From Trichomonas vaginalis G3 (taxonomy: Eukaryota; Parabasalia; Trichomonadida; Trichomonadidae): DNA of 64,000 bases. The translations under genes were made by a program, and so were the position numbers. The stretch lies in NCBI RefSeq assembly GCF_026262505.1, contig NC_067208.1:9061962-9125961 (forward strand), in the 5' to 3' direction. A model generated the notes under the pieces. It was not told the DNA's origin. It ran no database searches and was given only the letters and a program-made list of their open reading frames with translations. How positions within the stretch are numbered: position 1 is the stretch's first letter; each line of letters starts with the position of its first letter. Shown here one piece after another: positions 29,451-38,316 of the stretch.

Positions 29451-29830
29451 TTTACTATATGTAAAAATCTAATGTCCGCTAGTCTCTTACGTTTCCTGTT
29501 GAGTTCCATAGCATTCTTTAACTGGAGCTCATACATTCTGTTTCTCCTCTGGTAGAAAACATATTCTGGGTCAACTCCTGTGTTCGCGTCATCTGCATAA
29601 AGTTGTTTATATCCCACTTCAGGTTTGTATAAAACTCTTTCCATCTCATATTTTGCATACCATGGTGGCAAACCTAACGCAGCGTCATTTGACATGGCAG
29701 TTTGCATTTGTACATCTGTTGGCACTTGACCATAGTTTGCCATTGCAGTTTGTATTCTAACTTCATTTGGAATATTCTCTGGGTTTGGTTGTCCAGGTTG
29801 CTGTGCATTCGCTAAGTTCTGTGCGTCCAT
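29429..29830 (-). CDS. Unknown 133-residue Polinton A protein
   Basis: Starts MDAQNLANAQQPGQPNPEN. It has two similar segments (EVRIQTAMANYGQVPTDVQMQTAMSN), then PPWYAKYEMERVLYKPE and a basic C-terminal helix (LKNAMELNRKRKRLADI). The end overlaps the start of the next minus-strand gene by about 20 bases, suggesting tight packing. Looks whole. Possibly a small virion protein; not recognised. Confidence 0.55.
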   Translation of the reverse strand: MDAQNLANAQQPGQPNPENIPNEVRIQTAMANYGQVPTDVQMQTAMSNDAALGLPPWYAKYEMERVLYKPEVGYKQLYADDANTGVDPEYVFYQRRNRMYELQLKNAMELNRKRKRLADIRFLHIVKWVSSVR

Positions 29831-29852
29831 TTAATATTAGATAAAATATCTC

Positions 29853-29975
29853 TTACGAGTACATATACTGAACAGGGGGTTCATCTTCATATTCTCTGTA
29901 CTTTTCTGCCACGTCAAATAAATAAATGACACAATGGAAAAAACCTAAAACAAGTAGTCCTATTTCAAACCACAT
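29853..29975 (-). CDS. 40-residue single-pass membrane protein
   Basis: Start ATG at 29975, stop at 29853. It reads MWFEIGLLVLGFFHCVIYLF, a clear membrane helix, followed by a charged tail ending QYMYS. It lies between the methyltransferase and the 29429-29830 gene on the same strand. It could be a small membrane or holin-like protein; no family assigned. Confidence 0.5.
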   Translation of the reverse strand: MWFEIGLLVLGFFHCVIYLFDVAEKYREYEDEPPVQYMYS

Positions 29976-29979
29976 TTAC

Positions 29980-30779
29980 TTACTAATAAAATTTCTTTAT
30001 TGTGACACTTTCTCCGGTTTATAGGACCTCTCTCATATTCTATCTTGTCATATCTAAACTCATAGTCATGTATGTCCTCTAACCATCTCATAACGGTTTT
30101 CCAAACCACTTTTATCGGATGTAAAGTAAAAGCATGGATGGTTATGTATAACGTCTAAAGTTTCTAAAGAGTCTCTTAAAGTCCAGTCTACTTGGTATTG
30201 AAAATCCCATGTGTTATAGAACGGCGGGTCCACTATAAAGAAAACATTTTCCTTGTCTTTATATTTTTCATACAACTCTGTCCAACGACATCTCACAAAC
30301 TCTATACCCTCAATATATTTTTCTATGTCCTCTTTGAAAACATTTGTATAGTTAAGATATAAAACTTTTGACATAAGTGTTTCAATGTCATGAACTCTTA
30401 TAGCACCACTATATAATAGTCTAGCAGATATACTATCCCAGTCTATATATTCTGCTTTTTTCAAAACCTCTCTCACAATATTTTTCTTATCTAATGGTAT
30501 ACGTTCCATCTTACCTATAGGTATCTTTTCTTTTAACTCTTTCAATATATTATTTGTGTCTGGAATATGTTTGAGACGGTCCATATAGTTGTCGAAGTCA
30601 TTGCATATAATCTTTGAGTCAGGAAATACGGTATGACATAAATGGGATATATAGAAACTTCCACCGAACAAATCTACAAATGTTAGACCATTCGGTAGTT
30701 TCTTAAGTTGTCTCAATATAATATCTTTACATCTACTCTTATTTCCAAAGAACGGTAACGGTGGTTTTGTAAAATTCAT
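29980..30779 (-). pseudogene. Polinton A D12-class DNA adenine methyltransferase, nearly whole
   Basis: Transfers a methyl group from S-adenosylmethionine to adenine N6 in DNA. Motifs are in the D12 (Dam) order: PPLPFFGNKSRCKD at the N-terminus, VDLFGGSFYISH (AdoMet loop), ICNDFDN, and the catalytic DPPFYNT. This class is typical of bacteria and phages, so its source is probably prokaryotic. It may mark element DNA or tune host transcription; trichomonads are reported to carry abundant N6-methyladenine. About one break near the end. Confidence 0.75.
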
Positions 30780-30929
30780 TTATATATAATAATAAAAATG
30801 TTTTTGCCCGAAAAGTAACAGAAAAGTGACAAAACATGAAAACATATATAATTTGTGAAAAGTGACAGAAAAGTGACATTTAAAAAGTGACACCGTTAAT
30901 ATGATGTAAATAACAACGGTTTTGGTTTT

Positions 30930-31024
30930 GTCACCGGCTGGTCGGCTGGGGTTCGGTCCTCCTCTTGGGTCTTGGGCAAAATTTCTTATGGGCTAGAGGG
31001 CGCAACGCGCCTGGAAGCCCCACT
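30930..31024. repeat. Polinton A right terminal inverted repeat
   Basis: Near-perfect inverted match to 6900-6990, ending AAGCCCCACT. Just inside it (30810-30895) the motif AAAAGTGACA and close variants occur several times. Confidence 0.9.
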
Positions 31025-31771
31025 TACCTGACCTTATTTCGATACAATATTATCTAGTTAGAATTATTCAAACAACGCGATTACTTTTCAATATTTTGAT
31101 AAAAAAATTTTCAACCAATGATTTAATAGCATATTTGTACCAATTGTAATGCAAATGAAATATTCTTTTGACCAAAAAGTTATTCATTCGACAAAAAATT
31201 TTAAAAAACCAATAAATACAATTAAATATCAGTTACGCAATTCTACAGGTCTATTTTATGCTAGTGATGATGGAGTTATCAATTAATCCCTTGATCAATT
31301 CATATTTTCGAGCATAAAGAGTTATGTGCTTATATAGATTGAAATATCATGGTTTGTAATCACTATTTTGATAATAGAAAAGCTTGTAAATTGAAAAAAT
31401 TAGAAATATTTTTTCTTCTAACAGCGAAATCAAAGCAAATTATGCAATAATGGACTAATACTCTACCTATACTTCTGGTTTCATTACAAACTGGCTCATT
31501 GATAGCTATACCATTTCTAATTAATCCTTTCAATTTGTTAAAAAAAATGAATTTGCTTCAGTGTATATATTCCAATACTTTTTATATGAAGTGCAAACCT
31601 TAATGAGTTTTAAAAGCCATTTCAAATAATTCAATATGATTAACAATTTCATAGAAAAAAATTGAAGCTTTTTTAATAATTGTTTGGCTATCATTTTACG
31701 TGGCTATGAATAAAACTTGTTGAAGTTCAACCTTAGATGAAAAAAAATTTTTATTACTTATTTCGATCTCT
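31025..31771. other. Upstream region of the host cyclase
   Basis: About 750 AT-rich bases without an open frame. It must contain the cyclase promoter, but I see no clear trichomonad initiator of the TCAYTWYTCATTA type; a weak TCAACCTT lies near 31730. Confidence 0.5.
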
Positions 31772-34700
31772 ATGATACCCATTAATAGTATTGACCAACG
31801 CTGGGGAAGATTCTATCAAGCTGGTCATTTACTTAATGGTAGTCCGAGATTCCCGAACTGGCTTCATATTGTTCGTGATATTTTCTATTTTGTAATTTTA
31901 TTTCCGTTTGCATCAGGATTTCTGCTGATTCCAAAGGAAAGTAATACAATGCGATCTCTAATATACGACATTCTTGACGGACTTCTTTATATTTCATACA
32001 TTCCAAGATTTGCCCGCGTATTGTTCGTATTTTGCTATTCAATAATACTATCGATTGTCTTGATATTAATGTTCAGATACTACAACTCTATTTTACTCCA
32101 CAAATCTTTTACTTATTTTGCTAGATTTATTTTAGAATTTTTAAATCCGATTTTACAGATAAGTACCTTTGCTATACTGCAGAGCGAAACTCAGTACGCA
32201 TTTTTAGATGAACTCAGCGTCTTAAACATGGTTTTGATCATTATTTCGACAATTCTTGTTCTTAATGCCTTTATAGTCCATAAAATCATATCGTCACATA
32301 CATTATTTACTCATTCCGTATTCTTAGCGGGCTGGAATTTAGTTCCAATTACATATGGCGGATACGTCCTTGCTTTTCTATTTCAGTTAAGAACATCTGT
32401 TCATTTTTGCAAAAATTACGCTAAATACACCATTCTTGGTTTAAATTTATTAGTTTCAATAATCCAAGTAATAGTTGTTATAAAAAATCCATTCTACAGG
32501 AAGCAGGATCAATACATAATGATTGTGTTTTGGGTTTTATGCGCTTTAGATACCATTACATGCATTCTTTATCAAGGATGGCACTCAATTTTCTACCCAG
32601 AGCATGCTTTTATCGGATCCTTCCTTATTATCATAGCTTTCTACATAACTGATATCATCGTCGACCACTTTTATACTACAAAAGTCCATGAAACTCCAAA
32701 TTTAAACAAAGAAAACTCAGATATTGAATTAAATGACCTAGATAATGTTGACGAAAACATTTACGAAGACGATGAATACATAAGTACCAAGCTAAAGCAT
32801 GCAAACCATAAATTAGTCGAATTAATTTACGGATCACCACATGAAGCAATAAAATATGCCAAGTTTTGCGCTAAAAACAGTCAAGACAACAATCTAAGAG
32901 TTGACTGTTACCGATATTTAGCTCTAATGCACTCCCTTGAGCCAGAAGACCTCATTGAAATTCGCAATATGTCCAGACAAAGCGTAAACATCACTAAAAG
33001 ACAATTATTATGCGATCTACAGTATGAAGTCTTCTCAATCAACCCTGATGATGACGATGTTGAGAATTATATCACTCATCTTCACAAAATTCTCAACAAA
33101 CTTCGAAAAATCTACTTCAAAATCGTGGAAATGATATCCATGGCACAACCCGATGACATAGAAATCTGTTTGTTGATGTACCAACATTATTGTCACATTT
33201 TTGAACGATACGCGAAAATTTACACGATAAATTGTCCGAATTCGCAAAAATTGAGTTATGTTATTTCAACTTATTTCACTGAGATCAATGCGGATTTCAA
33301 TCTTTCCGTTGCTTGGCGACATAATTTCGGTGGAATAGAACGAGAAATATCATCAGGAGATTTTTCAGATGACAACATCATTTTTGGTACAGTCAACAAA
33401 GCGAATTCATCATCATTGATAAGATTAAGTCGTAATTCTCAATCCCATAACTTTGAATTTGCTTCAGCACAAAATTTGGCTTCACAAAATACATTGAATA
33501 CAATTTATAGTTTTGGATTGAGATCGTTTACTATTTGTAGTTTTCTTTTGATTGCTTTTGTTATTTGTGTAGCTGCAATGAGAGCAAATCCTCCGAATTA
33601 CGTTGTTGTCGCTAAAGGAAGATCTCATAATATTATTAATAAAATTCAGAACATCACTTCACTTCCTGTCAATTCTATCGTAAAAGTGACATTGGAAGCA
33701 GTATCATCATGTAATTCTGAATTTAATGGATTAGTCAATCAAACGAAAGATCTCAAAGAATTTGAAGATTTTTCTGATTATATTTCTGAATTTTCTGATT
33801 ATATTTATGTATTTAATGTCAAAACAACAAAACCAAATGATGTTTCGACGACATGGACAAGCAAATCATTGTATAAACAACAGAACTTGACATTGCATAC
33901 AAGTGAAAGTTCTTTGGCAATTCTGTTGAATACGAATTATACTTTGCAATGTTCAAAAGATACAAGAAAAGATTTGGAAACATCAAATGATTTGTTTAAT
34001 TCTACTATTTTTATGAATTCGATTTTTGCTGATGAAGTGAAATCAAAAAGTCATCGTTTTCTCGTTGAATTTAAGAACCTTTACGTATATGTGACAATTA
34101 TGTATTTGGTTGTTTTGGCGGGTTTACATTTGTCAAGCGGTTATTTTGCCATCTATCGTCGCAAAACAGAAAGAAACTATTTCTGGAACTCATTGATTGA
34201 AATTGATCCAAACTGTCTTGAAGAAACAAGAAAAAGATTGATTAACGGTTACGGTTTGACAAATCAATCTTCTTTTTCAAAAAGTGACTTCAATGAATCA
34301 GAAAACAACATTTTAGGAAGTGATGAATTAGAGTCCGGTTCAGGTACATCTAAAAATGATCAAAATCTTGAATACAAGACAATTGATCCTGATAAAGTTT
34401 TATCGACGGAAAAAACAAAAAGAGAAAATTTCATTCAAAAAATGAATGGCACTTTTTTGTATATTTTGATATCAGTTATTTTCTATGTGTTATGGAGTAC
34501 ATTAGTATTTTGTTATCCATTCCCTATTTTGACTTATTTTGATAGAATTTCTTATTATGAGACAATTTCGACAAATTTGTATCAATCAACAGCTGCCGTT
34601 CAACAAATTATTAATTATAATTTGATAGAAGTAATGAAAAAGAACTTGGGCGAGAAAACAGCAAATATGACTAAATTTAGGATCCTTAGACAATTCATTC

Positions 34701-36292
34701 TTGGAAAAGTGTCAGATAAATTCGGTTATGACGATAAAATATACAGAAAATCGTCAAAAGGTGACATTAAGAATTTATTGAATACAGCTATTGATCAATT
34801 CAACTTAATTACAAATCTTACAAGAAAATTTGGTGAAGGCGGATTTACAAATAATTCATTAATTGAAGAAGCAACTTTAATTGCTTTTATTGATTTAGTA
34901 GAAACAACAGGAAATGTTAGTTTAATTTGCGAAGATATTATTTCTTATTATAGAAATCAATATGATATATTTAGAGTATTTAATAGAGTTATCGCTGCAT
35001 TTTTCAGCTTAATTTATTTAATTTTTGTTGTTTATAGAATATATATGTATTTTTCTGAGTTTTCCGTTTTCAAGAACTTTCTTTTGATCATTCCAAATAA
35101 TAACAAACAAGCAATAACTATGGCATTTGATTTGTTTAGTAATAAGAAGAAAAACGATAATTTATCAAATGAAGTTTCTCTTTCTAGACATATAATTAAG
35201 CAGTCATTGAATGGAATCTTGATGGTGAATAGTTTAGGAATTATTCAAGATGTGAATAACTCTGCAATTTCTATTTTAAATCGAAAGAAAGAAGACATAA
35301 TTCAACAGAAAATTACTCAAATTTTGTCTGATGTCAATGAATCGAATAATTCTAATTTGAACCAAATGTTTAACCAGTTGTTTGTTGATCAGAGTGAAGA
35401 CAACAATACACCTGATAATATTATGTCTGTAACGAAAACTTCTTCTGTAACTGAAGTTGAAAATACAGTTACAATTCGTACAGGAAATGGAAATTTGAAA
35501 TTGGTAAGTTGCAAAGTAATTAAAATGACTGATATCAAAATGTGGGGTGATGAAATGACATATGCTTTTATTCTTAGAGATATAACAGAATTCAATCGCT
35601 CTGAATCAGAATTAAAAGGTGCTCAAGCTCGTGTTGAAAATCTCCTCACAAAAATTATGCCAAAAGTTATTGCGACAAGATTGATGTCAAAAAGTGATAG
35701 AGAAGACATTATTTCATGTGTCGATAAAGCTGTTATTATCTTCATTGGTATCCATGATTTCGTGTCATGGTGCACGAATAAAAACCATGAAGACATCATG
35801 CAATTGTTGGATGTAATTTTCTCGAAATTTGATAGAAAAATCGCGAAATATCCAACACTTGTCAAAATCAAGATGATTAATGGTGTCTACATGGCAGCTG
35901 CTGGATTGTTCAATGAAGTATCAGATAGAACACCTGTTCACGAAGCTGTTGAGTTCTGTTTGGCTTGCGGGAAATGGGTAATGGAACGAAATAACACTGA
36001 AGAAACAAAAATTCACTTGAATATCGGTGTAAATTACGATGGACCGATAATTTCAGGTGTTTTGGGAAGAGAGAAACCTTTGTTCGATGTTTGGGGTGAT
36101 GCTGTGAATGTGTCTGCTAGATTGGAAACTTCTTCTTATATTGATACAATTCAGATGTTACCACAAACATATCACACACTTCCTGAAGGATATTACAACG
36201 CTTTCGAAAGGAATGATGTGTTTTTGAAGGGTAAAGGAACAACAAATACATTCAGTATTCCTTTGCCTGGATCTTATTCTGTATTTTCATGA
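31772..36292 (+). CDS. Receptor-type class III cyclase, host gene, C2-like catalytic domain
   Basis: A 1506-residue membrane protein. About eight membrane helices fill residues 30-300. A helical cytosolic region follows (300-580), then TM at ~582-604, an outside loop to ~768, TM at ~770-795 and ~893-915, a second outside loop, TM at ~1073-1095, a PAS domain (~1140-1270), a coiled linker (VENLLTKIMPKVIATRL) and the cyclase domain (~1296-1500). In the catalytic domain K1367, D1439, N1446 and R1450 match adenine-binding and transition-state residues. The two positions that bind metal in active C1 domains are G1326 (IFIGIHDF) and G1371 (MINGVYM). This is the C2 pattern, so it probably needs a C1-type partner or serves as a regulator. 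The first ATG at 31772 gives the full helix bundle. Confidence 0.9.
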   Translation: MIPINSIDQRWGRFYQAGHLLNGSPRFPNWLHIVRDIFYFVILFPFASGFLLIPKESNTMRSLIYDILDGLLYISYIPRFARVLFVFCYSIILSIVLILMFRYYNSILLHKSFTYFARFILEFLNPILQISTFAILQSETQYAFLDELSVLNMVLIIISTILVLNAFIVHKIISSHTLFTHSVFLAGWNLVPITYGGYVLAFLFQLRTSVHFCKNYAKYTILGLNLLVSIIQVIVVIKNPFYRKQDQYIMIVFWVLCALDTITCILYQGWHSIFYPEHAFIGSFLIIIAFYITDIIVDHFYTTKVHETPNLNKENSDIELNDLDNVDENIYEDDEYISTKLKHANHKLVELIYGSPHEAIKYAKFCAKNSQDNNLRVDCYRYLALMHSLEPEDLIEIRNMSRQSVNITKRQLLCDLQYEVFSINPDDDDVENYITHLHKILNKLRKIYFKIVEMISMAQPDDIEICLLMYQHYCHIFERYAKIYTINCPNSQKLSYVISTYFTEINADFNLSVAWRHNFGGIEREISSGDFSDDNIIFGTVNKANSSSLIRLSRNSQSHNFEFASAQNLASQNTLNTIYSFGLRSFTICSFLLIAFVICVAAMRANPPNYVVVAKGRSHNIINKIQNITSLPVNSIVKVTLEAVSSCNSEFNGLVNQTKDLKEFEDFSDYISEFSDYIYVFNVKTTKPNDVSTTWTSKSLYKQQNLTLHTSESSLAILLNTNYTLQCSKDTRKDLETSNDLFNSTIFMNSIFADEVKSKSHRFLVEFKNLYVYVTIMYLVVLAGLHLSSGYFAIYRRKTERNYFWNSLIEIDPNCLEETRKRLINGYGLTNQSSFSKSDFNESENNILGSDELESGSGTSKNDQNLEYKTIDPDKVLSTEKTKRENFIQKMNGTFLYILISVIFYVLWSTLVFCYPFPILTYFDRISYYETISTNLYQSTAAVQQIINYNLIEVMKKNLGEKTANMTKFRILRQFILGKVSDKFGYDDKIYRKSSKGDIKNLLNTAIDQFNLITNLTRKFGEGGFTNNSLIEEATLIAFIDLVETTGNVSLICEDIISYYRNQYDIFRVFNRVIAAFFSLIYLIFVVYRIYMYFSEFSVFKNFLLIIPNNNKQAITMAFDLFSNKKKNDNLSNEVSLSRHIIKQSLNGILMVNSLGIIQDVNNSAISILNRKKEDIIQQKITQILSDVNESNNSNLNQMFNQLFVDQSEDNNTPDNIMSVTKTSSVTEVENTVTIRTGNGNLKLVSCKVIKMTDIKMWGDEMTYAFILRDITEFNRSESELKGAQARVENLLTKIMPKVIATRLMSKSDREDIISCVDKAVIIFIGIHDFVSWCTNKNHEDIMQLLDVIFSKFDRKIAKYPTLVKIKMINGVYMAAAGLFNEVSDRTPVHEAVEFCLACGKWVMERNNTEETKIHLNIGVNYDGPIISGVLGREKPLFDVWGDAVNVSARLETSSYIDTIQMLPQTYHTLPEGYYNAFERNDVFLKGKGTTNTFSIPLPGSYSVFS

Positions 36293-36845
36293 ATTTGTTT
36301 TTTGTTTTTTATTTTTAATAGAGAATTTTTTTTTGTTTATATATTAAACTGTTAGATTTTGTTTTTTATAATTGATTCATTTCCAAAAGACTGACACTTT
36401 GCCACCAAAATTTCTAAAGCAGACTGGTAATAGGAAGACTTTTTTGAGAATTTTATTTAAAAAAATAATATTTTTTTACCTTTGATTTTTAATAAGTAGT
36501 ATGTGAAGTGTGATTTATAGAGTGAACGAAAAAAACATTCAGTTGAGACCCATTCTCTCCGCTTCTGTGCTCTCATCATTTCTGTTTTCCACATTCACGT
36601 CAATAAATCACACATCACGCATATGACATCACCAATGAAAAATTTTTTAAATCATATTTAACTTTTTTAAACACGTCATTAACTTTATTAGGATTTTTTA
36701 CGATAATGTGAAAAATTAAGGGTAGCGAAAGACCACAAAGCATGAGAGTGTGGGCGAGAGTGACAAAAATAAAAAATTAAAATTAATGAGAAAAATTATT
36801 ATAAAATCAATGTGAGAAGTTGAAAAAATCATTAGCGAGTGTAAT
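36293..36845. other. Spacer downstream of the cyclase
   Basis: No open frame of note. It contains an imperfect inverted repeat (36501-36517 against 36604-36619) flanking a stretch at 36540-36600 richer in C and T. It could be a decayed small element or a transcription-end region. Confidence 0.4.
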
Positions 36846-38085
36846 AAACAGAAATTCATCAAAAGTGACAGCTCTCAATTTTTTGACATTTGTAAATTCT
36901 AAATTGAATGAGAAAAATGAAATAATACTAAGCATAATACAATATTCTAGATTTAATTATAATTAGGAAAAAGTTAGTTTTGAGAGTACTTTTCATAGGC
37001 ATATAGAATGAAATCTTCTGAAAAATAATATCACATAAACTCATATTATTTTCTAATATATAACTATTTTATATAAAAATCAAATTCAATGATCTTAAAA
37101 GCGAAGGATAAACCTCAAATTTACGAATATAATGAGTGGGAATATAATGCTTATCTATCATAAAACCATATGAAATATCAATTTTTGCTTTACGCCTAAT
37201 TTTTGACGACAATTAGCAAAAATGTTAAATGTTAACACTCAGTCCATTTGAATATGAAAAATAAAATTGACTTTGATTAAATGTTTTTATTTATCATGCA
37301 ATTCTTCTTGCGACCAAAGATTTGAATAAAAGTTCAAAAAATAAGATAGCTTAAAAAATAATATACGGTAGTGTTTACTAATAGATGAATAGTATATAAA
37401 TTCTATTAAAATGGATTTGATCCAAATAAATATATAAAATTTGATCATAAATAAAATCGTTTTAAATTACTTCTTCATTTAAATTATAACAATTATTTTT
37501 GGTTTTATATTTTTTTGGATCAAATCCATTTTAATAGAATTTATATACTATTCATCTATTAGTAAACACTACCGTATATTATTTTTTAAGCTATCTTATT
37601 TTTTGAACTTTTATTCAAATCTTTGGTCGCAAGAAGAATTGCATGATAAATAAAAACATTTAATCAAAGTCAATTTTATTTTTCATATTCAAATGGACTG
37701 AGTGTTAACATTTAACATTTTTTGCTAATTGTCGTCAAAAATTAGGCGTAAAGCAAAAATTAATATTTCATATGGTTTTATGATAGATAAGCATTATATT
37801 CCCACTCATTATATTCGTAAATTTTGAGGTTTATCCTTCGCTTTTAAGATCATTGAATTTGATTTTATATAAAATAGTTATATATTAGAAAATAATATGA
37901 GTTTATGTGATATTATTTTTCAGAAGATTTTGTGTTCTTCTTCAAAATTTTATTTTTTTATTAAAAAGAATCTTTACAAAATATACATTTACTTTAATTA
38001 ATATTTAAAAACGTGCTCTATCAAAAGTTCCAAAAATTCAATATTTTAGCTTTTCTGAGGTGTCACTTTTGATGAATTTCTGTTT
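36846..38085. repeat. Foldback element with nested inverted repeats
   Basis: The outer pair is a perfect 25-bp inverted repeat at 36846-36870 and 38061-38085. The inner pair is a ~418-bp near-perfect inverted repeat, 37011-37428 and 37512-37930, around an ~83-bp spacer. Segments between outer and inner arms do not match each other. This suggests a foldback/MITE-like insertion inside another short inverted-repeat element. No coding frame and no clear target duplication. Confidence 0.85.
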
Positions 38086-38316
38086 ACAACAGCGAGAAAA
38101 TGAAATTTTAAATAAAACCCAAATATTTTATGAATTAATGAAAAATTCATTATAAAAATTATTGAAGTCACACATGAATCATTAATGATTTAATAAATGA
38201 ATTAAATAAATTTATAATGAGTGATAAAGCAAATGATGAAAATTTCATGAAAAATTAGAGTTTGGAAAATTAGAGCTAAAATTAATTTTATTTTTATTTT
38301 TTTTATTTTATATAAA

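Larger units (their letters stand above)
6829..31024. mobile_element. Polinton/Maverick A, 24.2 kb, broken fossil
   Basis: Bounded by inverted repeats that begin AGTGGGGCTTCC, about 90 bp long and differing at only a couple of positions, so the insertion looks fairly young. Parts from left to right: long structural-type gene, major-capsid-type region, penton-type region, SF3 helicase, packaging ATPase, KilA-N cassettes, PolB, small basic proteins, integrase, fibre, DNA adenine methyltransferase and small membrane protein. This is the standard Polinton set plus accessory genes. I estimate 15-20 breaks in total, concentrated in virion-type genes, while PolB, ATPase and several small genes look whole. 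A 6-bp target duplication is not evident. Confidence 0.9.

Noticed and set aside
36501-36619. Short imperfect inverted repeat downstream of the cyclase
   Set aside because: Only 10 perfect positions plus gaps, no target duplication; kept as a note in the spacer entry.
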